Assembly (NCBI GenBank): GCA_963930655.1
Contig: OZ005610.1
Span: 15,195,001 to 15,259,000 of the forward strand
DNA from: Myrica gale
Taxonomy: Eukaryota; Streptophyta; Magnoliopsida; Fagales; Myricaceae
Direction of reading: 5' to 3'
Length of the DNA stretch: 64,000 bases
This document shows positions 12,347 through 23,673 of the stretch, in pieces; position 1 is the stretch's first letter; the number at the start of each line of letters is the position of its first letter. The position numbers were made by a program, and so were the translations under genes. The notes beneath the pieces are model-generated. The model was not told where the DNA came from. It saw only the letters and a list, made by a program, of their open reading frames with translations, and searched no databases.

Positions 12347-13481
12347 TCAAGTTGAAATGACCTCAAGACTTTTCTAAGTGTCCTTTCTCTTAATTTTTTT
12401 TCTTTGCGTCTTTTCTCTTAATTAGTTATAAGATTTGCCACACTCATGGGTCACCTAAGTCTAGCACCATGACAACCATGAACGTTAAAGACTTGACCTA
12501 AAAATTAGCAGTCAGACAGGATCGAGATACTCTGAGAGTGGAGCTTGTATGTACGTACCGATTCATCTTGTGGGACTGCGTAATTCGTCATTCTCGTATA
12601 GTTGTACGAGGTTAATTATGTACTAACAATTGAGAGTGGGCTTGGCCTTAATAAAATTCCACCTCTCATTTTGGGGCTCTAAAATAAGCCACTATTCTGC
12701 TAGGCGTGATATATAAGACCTCATTTTTGGCTTAAATGCACTACATGTCTCTGTGGTATTACTTTGTTGCAAATATGTCCCTATAGTAAAAAAAAGTTTG
12801 ATTTATCCCCTGGTTTAATCGAATATATACTCCTTTGTCCCCTCTCCGTCTAATAATTTAACGGCATGTGATGACGTGGTTCACAGCTAGACATGTGGAC
12901 CAATATTTTTTGGACACGTATTTTTTTCCACCTGTACTGCCACGTCAGATTAAAAAAAATAGTTTCAACACGTCAGATTAATGAAATAAAAATAACAAAG
13001 GTAAAAGTCAAACGTTTGAAACATGTTTGATTAATGAAAAAAAAAAACAACTTAAAAACTTAAAACTCAGAAACGGTAATGTTCAGGTTACCTAAAGTCT
13101 CCAATTTTCCCCCATTCTACCTCTTCGAAAATTTTCCTCCAATCTCTCCCATTCAATACCAAGAACCCAAAATTCTCCAATGAACGAAATTGATGTCAAT
13201 GCCAAGCGTAGCCCAATGTACTCAGCTTCCCAGTTTTCCTCCCACCGATTTAGTGTTTCCTGACACTGTGAGTTCTTATTGCTTATTGACGATTGTGATC
13301 TATGTTGGAGATGTTATATGATTTTGGAAATAACGAGCTTTATACGATGTTTTTTCTTTTTGGATAATGAAGACACGAGAGAGTTGTAGAGAGAGAGAGA
13401 GAGAGAGGGGAGGAGAAGAGAGAACAAATTTAAACATGGTGTTCTTCCCTGTTGGTTTTTTTGAGTTCTAATTGTTGTTTG
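12347..13481. other. Intergenic sequence with a MITE-like arm
   Basis: Around 12730-12960 the sequence carries phrases such as CTCTGTGGTATTACTTTG and ATATGTCCCTATAGT, a style common in plant Mutator-type MITEs. I found no matching inverted arm, so the element is unbounded. A short GA microsatellite lies near 13390-13417. No gene is visible. Confidence 0.35.
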
Positions 13482-13947
13482 TGTTAGAATTATGTGCTCT
13501 CGATAAACAAATTAATTAATCCAGTTCTAATATCTCATATGGAATATACTTTGGTGGAAGAAATTAATTGTATGTAAATGGGCATATTTGCAATAATCTC
13601 AAATTTCAGTGGTCAATTACAATATGTTGATGGACTTGATTATAATTAGTAGAAGCCTTAATTGTATTAGAAGAAGAGTTCTTCAGTTTTATCCTATGGC
13701 TGAAATTTGAGATCCCTAAGGATCTTATGTCTCATGCTCTCTCTAGGGTTTCCCAAGGACTATAAATATAATTGTTATATTCAAGGGGTTGGCCATCAGA
13801 ACCTATTAGAGAAATCTCATAAAAAGAGAGTGACATAAATCCCTTAAGGGGAAACACATCTGAGTTGCTCTTCTGAATTGTTGGAGCTTTGGATTTGATC
13901 GTAAAGCGGCTTAAGGTTTGTAGTTTCCTAAATTCCTGTGTCAGGTA
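13482..13947 (+). repeat. LTR-like sequence, probably Copia type, host of the solo LTR
   Basis: The segment begins TGTTAGAATTATG, has a TATA-like ACTATAAATATAAT near 13760, and shares phrases with the sequence at 61.3-62.5 kb: a block around GGTCAATTACAATATGTTGATG, and GAGATCCCTAAGGATCT. These shared blocks and the TATA position suggest LTRs of one family. The right boundary is unclear because a solo LTR is inserted at 13948. Confidence 0.4.
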
Positions 13948-15180
13948 TGTTGGCTTTGGTGCACAATTTAGATTTTGATGATTTCAATAAATAGATCAAA
14001 TTTATAAAATGAACATCTTCAAAGACAAAGACGACTTGATGAAAGAGCCAAAGACGTGAAGAAATAAGAACAAGAAGATGCAAGGAGCTCAAAGTAAAGA
14101 TGCGAGACCTTAGGGTATAATCTTTGTAACTCTTTATTTCACTTTTGACAAGGATTTGAATTACGCACTTGCATATCTTTCAAAACTTGTATAAACCGTT
14201 TTAAGTTTTGTTTGAAAGATTAAATTTTTTTTAAAGGTTTCAAAACACCCCAAACAAACTCCAAAACCCTTCATATACTTATGAGAAGTAAGTCTTTAAA
14301 ATTGAGTGTTTAAAAGTGGTCAAAAAAATGGTTTTAAATGAACCGGTCGATGAACTTTTTGTAGCGGTCGACCTCTACATGAAGCGGATGATCTTGATAG
14401 CATTCAAATTTATGACCGTTGGGCAACGGCTACTTGAACCGGTCGACCGGTACATGAAGCAGTCGACCGATACAACGGTAAAATTGTCAAATCGACCCTT
14501 AACGGCTAGTTTTCATATGTGGCCTATAAATACACCTTCATTTCATCTAAAATCAAGCACCAACGGCCACATATCTTTTGTATAGCTTGAGAAATATTTT
14601 AAACCTTCCTATTCCATATTTCTCATATCATTCACACAAATTACACTTTCACATCCTTGTCATTGTGTGAATCAAAAGAGATAGAACTTCAATTTTCATA
14701 TCTACTCTATCAAGAGAGTTTTTGTTCTTCCATCTACCTATCCAATAGAGGTGTTTCCTTTAGTGAGGTTGTTCACTAAAGAAGAAGATTTGAGAGTGTA
14801 TATCTCAAGCTTGGTGAGGTTGTGAGTGGTGAGCCAGAAAAACCACTTGAGTGGTTTTGAGTGTTGATCCCGAGAAAACACTTGTATGGTTCACTAGCAC
14901 CCGGAAGCTAGTGTGTAAAGCTATTGAAGATAGTGGAAAACCTCAAGGCTCGGTGAAGGAGCTTGAGGGGTGAATGTACGCGGGTTTGCCGAACCACCTA
15001 AAAATCGAGTGTTTGCTTCTCTTATCCATACTCAGCACATGCTTACTCTTATTGCATATTATACTTGGGCTAAAGTAGTATCTACTAGCAAACACGTCTT
15101 TGGGGGTCAAAACCGAAAAGTTTAGAAAACCAATTCACCCCCCTCTTGGGTTGCCTTAATCCTGAAATCTAGGACTCACA
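13948..15180 (+). mobile_element. Solo LTR (1233 bp) with perfect 5-bp target duplication
   Basis: The segment starts TGTTGGCTTTGG and ends GGACTCACA. It is flanked by AGGTA at 13943-13947 and 15181-15185, which marks a complete insertion with no internal region: an LTR left after recombination between two LTRs. Its 3' end has the phrase CACCCCCCTCTTGGGTTGCC. Repeated GGTCGACC-type motifs lie near 14440-14470. Fragments of the same LTR occur at 33528-34110 (5' part) and 60961-61220 (3' part). No coding region is present, so the superfamily (probably Copia) is inferred only from LTR style. Confidence 0.85.
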
Positions 15181-15185
15181 AGGTA

Positions 15186-16306
15186 TGGAATCGAATCCGC
15201 AATTGTAATTATAATCCCGATTAATGTTTTGTTGAAAACATGTTGTTTGTTTTAATTTAATTTTGCATAAACTATCAGTGTTATCAAAGTAGGTTCACAT
15301 GATTACAATCGTTGGATTATATGAACATGTTAATTTTTATTAAAAAATTAAATCCTTTCGCGATTTTTGAAATCACGTGAAAGAGAAAAGTGTGTTTCTC
15401 TGTATATTATTATGAGAATGTGTTTGTGAATGTTGTTTTGCCGTTCATGGATATGTACTTAAAAAACACACAAAGAGAATGAGTTTCTCCTCCCACAAAA
15501 AGTGTTGTGGCCGATTGCTTGGTGGGTTGCCGCCACTCTACTCGTCGGAGCTGCGTCCGGTGAGACCGGAGCAGCACTTGACCAGAGCCAAGGTGGCATC
15601 CGGCAGACAACACCTCACACAACCGTGTGAGACACAGGTGTGAGGGATAGGTGACCACCGACGGCCACCAGTGTGTCGGACGACAGCATAATGGCTTCCG
15701 GTAGCCTGGGCGTCCAACGTCCCGCCAGATCCATGGCCGGACGTTGGCAGTGGCCAGTTGGCCTGTTGTGCCTTCCCAAAGGCACGAGCGGCGCCATGGG
15801 ATAAGATCCCCGGGTCGTCCGCTTCGGTGACACAAGTAGGGCGGTTTTGCCCTACCCGGCCCAAGGCACAGAAGACAGCCCAAAAAATAAAGGAGAAGGG
15901 GGTTCACTGCATGGGCCGGGCCCTGTTGCGCCAACCCATGACTGGATGAGATCTGGTCCATGGCAGCCCGTGTGGCGCTAGGGCCAGGGGTTGGACTCGG
16001 GCCCATAGCCCAGCCCAAGCCCGACCAATCACCCTGCACCGATTGTTAAACAGATACGGGGATATTTCGAGGTGAATAGTGGATGAGATTCGATGCAATA
16101 CTCAATATTTTAGCGGGTGAAGTTCTGTAGTGTCACCCTCTAGAAGATCTAGATTGCCACGCGAGGCGAGAGAGTGTTTGGGATTTTGCCTTGCAATATC
16201 TTCTCTAAATCGTGATGAGCGAGTAGAAACATTTTTGTCACGTTCGGTGGAAAGAGTTTGGCTTCTCTTAGAGATTGGTTAAAGTCGCCATTCCCAAGAC
16301 CTACCG
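15186..16306. other. Unassigned sequence with a GC-rich block
   Basis: A block at about 15500-16050 is GC-rich and open in several frames on both strands. None of these frames has a recognisable domain, and overlapping open frames are expected from such composition. It may be untranslated leader of an older retroelement. No gene is supported. Confidence 0.3.
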
Positions 16307-18011
16307 TGTAATACTCCAAAAAAAAATGAAAAGTCAAAAAGTTGAAACGGTGCGGTGTGATAAGTTATTATCCCTTCCGCATCACTCATTTGAAAACTGA
16401 ATGTGAAAACGTTCAATTTTCAACGCCGAAATGTTTAAATCTTCAAAATTTGATTTCTCGTCAAATTTTGAACAATTTTTTGAACGGGTTTCACCCTTTT
16501 CAAGCTGATTTGGAGATCTTTAAGATGGATCTAGGTTATTTGTGAAACTTTCCACTCGATCTTGAAGTTTTCTCTGATTTAGAGAGGTATTTCTTTTGCT
16601 TTATTTGAGTTATGTCATTTTCTAGACGACGTTGGAGAGTCATCGGTCAATTATTAAGCAATTTTTCTTCGACTTCGTCGGCGCAATTGGGTGAGCTTTT
16701 CTCTAAGTTTCGACCTTCAATGGAGTTTTAGATCTGAATATTCTAGATTTTCCAGATTAGTTTTTGGTTTGCTGTAGGGTAATTAAGAGGCGATTTTGAG
16801 GAATTTCGCGATTTTGGGAATAGCCAGAGTTATTTCAGTTCAGGTGTTTGTTGTTAGAATTCTATTATTAAATTACATTGGAGATGTGTGAGGATTTAGA
16901 TGAAGAGTTGACTGTTGTTCAAATGAATTTTAGGTGCTGATTGACTTTTCAACAATTCTTTGTGAGTCTTAAGCTTCGATTAAGCATCGAGGTAAGTGGC
17001 TTATCAATGAGATTTTATTCCTCTAAATTTTTGTGTAATCTAAGTGCACGAAATGTTTAATTATTTAAAAATATTTCTTTGTGCGAGCTTAAATCTCTTG
17101 TCATTGCTGAAATAGATTTTTAAAACGTGTACTATTTTTTTTATAGTTTTGATTCATTATATGGGGAAAATGTACAAATTTTTGATAAAGATGAAATGAT
17201 TTAGATGTCATGAATTTGTTTGAAATATCGAACTTGAAATGTTGGGTTGTTGGAATATATTTATTTTGTGAGTAAACTTTGAAAATTGTCTTTGCCCTGA
17301 CAATATATCTTTGCGGTCTGTGTGGCAAATTTGATACCCTTCATGGTATTTAGAGGCATTTGTGGCCTAGAGGTCTGTGTGACCAAATATTTGGAGGTCT
17401 TTGTGGCCTAGAGGTCTGTGTGGCATAATATTTGGAGGTCTTTGTGGCCTGGAGGTCTGTGTGACCATTGGTGATTTTTCCTATATTGCGCGGCCTTGGA
17501 TAATTTTTTTTACAAACTGATATGTTTGGGTTTAGTATGACTCATGATATTTTTTCTGGATTTCGGTTATTGTGATAAATTGTCTTTTTCCCCTACCCTC
17601 ATTGACTTGTACTTACTGAGCTAGTTGTAGCTCACCACTTCTTTTCTATCTTTCAGATTTAGAGGTTGGTGGCGGCGAGCGATAGAAAGATTGTGAGTTT
17701 TAATCTCTGAGAGTAATTGCAAAATGCAGGATTATTGAATAAAGAGCCTTATGGAGACTTTACTAATAATTGTTTTTATTTTGGAGACTTTAGTTGTTTT
17801 ATTGCTTATTGGGGAAATTGTTTATTGAGACTCTTGTTAAGAGAAGTATTTATGTTTTTAGTAGTGCTCGGACTAAACTGTTGTGATTCATTTTGATTAT
17901 TGAAGATGGAATTGAGATTTTTATGAGTTATTTTCTTGGTTGGGATGAAATTTTCTATGAGTTATTTTGTGAGTATTCTATCCGTTTAGACTTTTGGGTC
18001 GAGGTGTTACA
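16307..18011 (+). repeat. 5' LTR of Gypsy A
   Basis: Begins TGTAATACTCC and ends GAGGTGTTACA, 1705 bp. It contains a short tandem repeat at about 17315-17465 with a period near 40 bp (AGGTCTGTGTG recurring near 17371, 17412 and 17452, alternating with GGTCTTTGTGGCCT). The first 270 bp and last 360 bp match the 3' LTR. Confidence 0.88.
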
Positions 18012-18315
18012 GGTGGTGTCAAACCATAGGTATATGATTTTGTAGACTATTAGGAAGATTTTGATGAAAGTCAGAGCATAGGATTAAAGGGTTAAAGTTG
18101 AATCTGTTGACGTATTTGAGAGATATTGGAACTTGAACTAGAACTTGATCTTGATTTACGATAGGTTTTGATCTTAGAAGCGATTTTTTTTGGATTTTGG
18201 ATTTTTGTTGTTATATGTTTAGTTCAGAATTTTACATTTTTATTCCTTGCATTTTGCCTTTTGGGTGGTTATCTTTTACTAATTTTTGAAGAGCCAAACG
18301 AATTTTAGGAAGAAG

Positions 18316-19310
18316 ATGCCGCCTAGGGGTGCAAGACCAAGAAGGAAAGCTGTGAACGAAATTTTAGAGGAAGAAGGGTCAAGCCGTAATGAGAGGTCTG
18401 CCTCGAATGAAAGGTCTGCTACTCCAGTGAGGACGATGTGGATGCAGTGGCAAATCGGATCATTGTTAGACTTGTTGAGGCCACATAAAGAAGTGGGACT
18501 GCACGCGAAGGTTGTTCGTTTGGGAATTTTAAGAAGCACAATCCTCCTATATTTACGGGAGAGCCTGATCCAATCGCTGCTGAGAGATGGTTAACTAAGA
18601 TAGAAAAATTACTCAAAGTTCTTAACTGCACGGATTCACAGACGGTGAAATACGTGACTTTTGTCTTTGAGGATTTTGCTGAAAGATGGTGGGATGGCAC
18701 TGAGTTACTGTTAAAGGAAGAACTTGGTGACGATATTTCGATTACTTGGGCTAATTTTAAGGAAATTTTCAATGAGACTTACTATCCAGAGATTTTCAAG
18801 GATCATCGTGAAAGAGAATTTCGCAGATTTGGTCCAAGGGGCCATGACTGTGGAGCGGTATGCTACAAGATTTGTGGAATTGTCTCGCTTTGCACCTCAT
18901 TTAATTCCGGACGAAGGAAAAAAGGTTCGAAAGTTTCAGAGGGGTCTCAGTGATAGGTTCCGTCACCTCATTTTGGCTTCTGGAGTTACAATGAAATTGT
19001 GAAGAGGGCCATGGCATTAGAGGAAGATTTCAAACATCGAGATATTGCCAATGATACTAGGAAAAGAAGGTTTGAGCCAAAGGATGGGTAGGGCAAGGAT
19101 CAGAATTTCAATAATAAGAAGAATTCTTTTAATAGTGGTTATGTCAGAACACAAAATACTCAACATGGAAATGAGAGGTCTTGTTCCAATTGTGGGAAGC
19201 ATCATCAAGGACTACCCTGCCGTTTTGGAGTTAAGTTGTGCAACACTTGCAAGCAGCCTGGTCACTTTTCACGTGAGTGCCCTACAAATAAGAACATGAA
19301 TCCGTCATCG
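18316..19310 (+). pseudogene. gag region of Gypsy A
   Basis: Gag opens with MPPRGARPRRK, followed by a capsid-like stretch with the typical RWWDG and WANFKEIFNETYYPE wording. A CCHC zinc knuckle ([15 protein letters not shown]) lies near 19237-19281. The capsid is the structural protein of the virus-like particle and the knuckle binds RNA. The region is interrupted in several places and is a remnant. Confidence 0.85.
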
Positions 19311-19329
19311 TCTCAGAATAATATTGCCG

Positions 19330-22300
19330 GAAAAAGGGTTTTGGGAAGAGTATATGCTTTATCAGCCCAGGATGGTCAGGCCAGAGATGAGGTGGTGACA
19401 GGTATGCTTCCTATTTTGTCTATGTATGCTAGAGTGTTGTTTGACACGGGATCGACTCATTCCTTCATTTCCCAAATATTTGCCAAAAATTCTGATAGAG
19501 AACCTGAGCAGCTTGATTATCAGTTGTTTGTTTCTACTCCAATGGGTGATGCTTTGATTGCGAGTCTTGTACTTAAGTCATGTGAAATTTGCATTGAGAA
19601 TAGAAAATTATTAGCAGATCTAATATTGCTCGATATGTATGATTTTGATGTCATATTGGGAATGGATTGGTTGTCTGCTTATCATGCTAGCATATGTTGT
19701 TTCGAGAAAGAGGTAATTTTCAAACCTTTAGATGATGTGGAGTTCCGTTTTAAGGGGTCAAGTCTCAAACCAATATGTGTGATCTCGGCATTAAAAGCCA
19801 ATCAATTACTTCATAAAGGGTGTCATGAGTATTTGGCTAGTGTGATTGGTACTAAAGAAGAAGAGTCACAGTTGGAGTCAATTCCAATAGTGAGGGAATT
19901 TCCAGAGGTATTTCCGAAGGATTTACCAGGCCTACCCCGAGAGAGAGAGAGAGAAATTGAATTCTTCATCGACCTAGTTCCTGGTACTACTCCAATTTCT
20001 AAGGCACCGTATAGGATGACACCTATGGAACTAAAAGAGTTGAAAGATCAGTTGCAAGAATTATTGGACAAGGGGTTCATCCGTCCAAGCGTGTCCCCCT
20101 GGGGTGCTCCTGTTTTGTTCGTTAAGAAGAAGGACGGTAACATGAGATTGTGTATTGATTATCAAGAGTTAAATCGAGTTACGGTAAAGAATAGGTATCC
20201 TCTACCGCGGATTGACGATCTATTCGATCAATTACAAGGAGCACAGTAAGATTGATCTTCGTTCGGGATATCACCAGCTAAAGGTTAAGAGTGTGAATGT
20301 AGCAAAGACAGCTTTTAGAACAAGATACAGACACTATGACTTTTTGGTCATGCCTTTTGGGTTAACGAACGCACCGGTTGCCTTTATGGACTTGATGAAT
20401 CGAGTATTCTGAGAATATTTGGATAAATTTATTATATTTTTCATTGATGATATCTTGATTTACTCAAAGAGCCGAGAGGAGCATGAAGAACACTTAAGAA
20501 TGGTATTGCAGACATTGAAGGAGAAGCAGTTATATGCCAAATTGAAAAAGTGTGAATTCTGGCTTGATAAGATTGTGTTCCTTGGTCATGTGGTGTCTAC
20601 CGAGAGGATTAATGTTGATCAAGGAAAAGTCGAGGCTATAACTGATTGGCCAAGACCAACCAATGTGAGTGAAATTAGGAGTTTCTTGGGCTTGGCCGGG
20701 TATTGCAGAAGGTTCGTAGAAGGGTTTTCCTGTATAGTTGTGCCACTGACGCGGTTAGCGAGGAAGAATGCGAAATTTGAATGGACGGAAGAATGTGAGA
20801 AGAGTTTCCAAGAATTAAAACAGAGGTTAGTATCTGCTCCCGTATTGACTATACCTTCAGGTTCAAAAGGTTTTGTTATATATAGTGATGCTTATCGAAA
20901 AGGTTTGGGTTGTGTTTTGATGCAACAGGGTAAAGTGATTGCTTACGCCTCTCGCCAATTGAAGAATTATGAACAGAATTATCCTACTCATGATTTAGAA
21001 CTGACAGCAATAGTTTTGCATTGAAGATATGGAGACACTATTTGTATGGAGAAAAAAGTGAGATATACACCGACCATAAGAGTTTGAAGTACTTATTTAC
21101 TTAGAAAGAATTAAATTTGAGGCAGCGGAGGTGGTTGGAATTAATTAAAGATTATGATTGCTCAATACATTATCACCCTGGTAAGGCGAATGTAGTGGCA
21201 GATGCACTTAGTCGAAAGTCTTGGACAACTACTATGGTGACTACACAGAAGCATCTTTTGTTAGATTTGGAAAGATATAGTATAGAAGTGATAGTAGGAG
21301 ATTCCTCATCTTATTTGGCAAATTTAAAGGTGCAGCCTACTTTGGTTGAAAGGATAAAGAGTAATCAAGATAAGGATAAAGAATTGGTAAGGCTCATGGA
21401 CAAAGTGCATAGTGGGGAGAAATCTGAATTTAAGTTGACAGATGATGGTATATTGAAGTTCACAAATATACTTTGTGCGCCGAATGAGCCGCTGATAAAG
21501 AGAGAAATTCTGGAAGATGTACATCGTTCACGTTTTACAGTACATCCGGGAAGTACTAAGATGTATCGGGATCTTCATGGCAATTTTGGTGGAATAACAT
21601 GAAACGGGTGGTAGCCAAGTTTGTAGAACAGTGTCTTACTTGTCAACAGGTGATGATAGAACATCAACGACCTTCAGAGTTATTACAGCCACTTTCGATT
21701 CCTGAATGGAAATGAGAACATATTTGTATGGATTTTGTTTCAGGGTTACCGAGATCTCCTAAAGGTCGTGATTAATGAAGTCGACGTACTTTCTCCCTAT
21801 TCGGAAGAATTATACTTTGGATAAATTGGCGCAACTTTATGTTGAAGAGATTATGAGATTACATAGAATACCGGTGACGATTATATCAGATCGGGATCCA
21901 AGATTTACTTCTGAGTTCTGGAAAAGGTTACAGAAAGCTTTTGGTACGCAGTTAAAATTCAGGGATAAATGCAAAATCAGTCCCTGTGCTATACGCAAAA
22001 ATCGATTTTGTTCCTGTGATATGAAAAACATCGATTTAGTCCCTGTGATTCTATTTTCGTTTGTTATTGGTCCTCCATCAGGGACTGATTTTATCACTTT
22101 CTGAAATCACAAGGACTAAATCGATGTTTTTCATATCACAGGGACTAAATCGATTTTTACATATAGCACAGGGACCAATTTTACATTTATCCCTAAAATT
22201 CAGTACTTCCTTTCATCCACAAACAGATGGACAATCAGAGAGGACCATTCAAATGCTAGAAGATATGTTAAGAGCTTATGTAATGGATTTTAATGGTAGT

Positions 22301-23010
22301 TGGACTGATGCTTTGTCATTAGCTGAATTCGCTTACAACAATAGCTATCATTCTAGTATTGGGATGACTCTCTATGAAGCTTTATATGGTAGGAGGTGTA
22401 GATCTCCATTTTGTTGGGATGAGGTGGGTGAAAGAAAGATTCTTGGTCCGGAGATTGTAGAAAAGACTTGTGAGAAAGTTGGGTTAATTCGGAAGAGACT
22501 GCAAGCAGCTCAGAGTAGACAAAAAAGTTATGTAGATAAACGAAGAAAGGAATTGGAATTCGAAGGGGAGATAAAGTATTTTTGCTAGTTGCTCCAATGA
22601 AGGGAGTTATGTGTTTTGGAAAGAAGGAAAGTTAAGTCCTCGTTAAGTGGGGCCATTTGAGATTTTGGAGAAGGTCGGCTTTGTTGCGTATCACCTTGCA
22701 CTACCGTCCGCTTTGGAAAGTATTCATGATTTATTTCATGTTTCTATGTTGAGAAAATATATTTATGATCCATCCCATATTTTGGATTATCAACCGATCC
22801 AGATTAAGGAAGACTTGCGATACGAAGAAGTTTCCGTCAAAATTGTGGATCGAAAAGAGCAAGTGTTGAGGACTAAGACACTATCGTTGGTGAAGGTCCA
22901 TTGGAAGAATCACACCATTGCAGAAGCAACAAGGGAAAGAGAAGATGAGATGCGGTCCAAATATCCAGGATTATTCGTTGGTTACGGTAAGTCAATTTCG
23001 AGGACGAAAT
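19330..23010 (+). pseudogene. pol region of Gypsy A: PR, RT, RH, IN, chromodomain-like end
   Basis: In order: an aspartic protease core [12 protein letters not shown] near 19440; reverse transcriptase from about 19960 ([19 protein letters not shown], then a degraded catalytic region with FIDDILIYS near 20440); RNase H to about 21180 ([11 protein letters not shown]); and integrase from about 21480, with the [20 protein letters not shown] core near 21880. After the MITE, integrase resumes (FHPQTDGQSERTIQMLEDML). The C-terminal block with DRKEQVLRTK and VKVHWKNHTIAEAT is the chromodomain-type end of Tekay-like chromoviruses. Several breaks are present. Confidence 0.88.
21962..22193. mobile_element. 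Mutator-type MITE (232 bp) inside Gypsy A integrase
   Basis: A fold-back element with ends GGGATAAATG and CATTTATCCC. It is flanked by the 9-bp direct repeat TAAAATTCA at 21953-21961 and 22194-22202. Each arm is about 90 bp, and the arms match with about eight mismatches, including CCCTGTGCTATA and ATATGAAAAACATCGATTTA. A 9-bp duplication with GGG-type ends points to the Mutator superfamily. There is no coding capacity, so mobilisation in trans is inferred. It inserted after Gypsy A. Confidence 0.88.
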
Positions 23011-23027
23011 TTTTATAAGGGGGAGAT

Positions 23028-23673
23028 TGTAATACTCCAAAAAAAATGAAAAGTCAAAAGTTGAAACGGTGCAGAGGGATAAGTTATTATCCCTTCCGCA
23101 TCACTCATTTGAAAACTGAAGTTTTCAACGCCGAAATGTTTAAATCTTCATAATTTGATTTCTCTTCAAATTTTGAACGGGTTTCGCCCTTTTCAAGCTG
23201 ATTTAGAGTTCTTTAAGATGGATCTAGGTTATTTGCGAAAATTTCCACTCAATATTGAAGTTTTCTCTCATTTGAAGCTCTCTCTCTCCTCTTTCTCTCT
23301 CCAGTTATTTTCTATTTTTCAGATTTAGAGGTTGGTGGCAGCGAGTGATAGAAAGATTGCGAGTTGTAATCTCTGAGAGTAATTACAAGATGCAGGATTA
23401 TCGTATAAAGAGCCCTATGGTGACTTTACTAATAATTGTTTTTATTTTGGATACTTTAGTTGTTTTATTCCTTATTGGGGAAATTGTTTATTGAGACTCT
23501 TGTTAAGCGGAGTTTTTAAGAATTTATGTTTTTAGAAGTGCTCTGAGTAAACTGTTGGGATTCATTTTGATTATTGAAGATGGAATAGAGATTTTTATGA
23601 GTTCTTTTCTTGGTTGTGATGATATTTTCAAGCAGTATTCTATCTATTTAGATTTTTGGGTCGGGGTGTTACA
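23028..23673 (+). repeat. 3' LTR of Gypsy A (internally shortened)
   Basis: Begins TGTAATACTCC directly after the polypurine tract and ends GGGGTGTTACA, 646 bp. Compared with the 1705-bp 5' LTR it lacks about 1 kb of the middle, including the short tandem repeats. The outer parts align well. Confidence 0.88.

Larger units (their letters stand above)
16307..23673 (+). mobile_element. Ty3/Gypsy chromovirus A (Tekay-like), broken
   Basis: An LTR retrotransposon with both LTRs, gag, protease, reverse transcriptase, RNase H, integrase and a C-terminal chromodomain-like region in the usual Gypsy order. The sequence just after the 5' LTR (GGTGTCAAACC) resembles a degraded initiator-Met primer site, and the polypurine tract AAGGGGGAGA lies at 23017-23026. 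The 5-bp flanks TACCG and GACAT do not match. The coding region is interrupted in roughly eight or more places, so this is a fossil. A MITE lies within the integrase region. The LTRs differ greatly in length, which together with the breaks suggests an old insertion. Confidence 0.9.

Noticed and set aside
15410-16039. 209-codon minus-strand open frame in GC-rich DNA
   Set aside because: Several overlapping frames are open on both strands; no domain or protein-like motif is visible.
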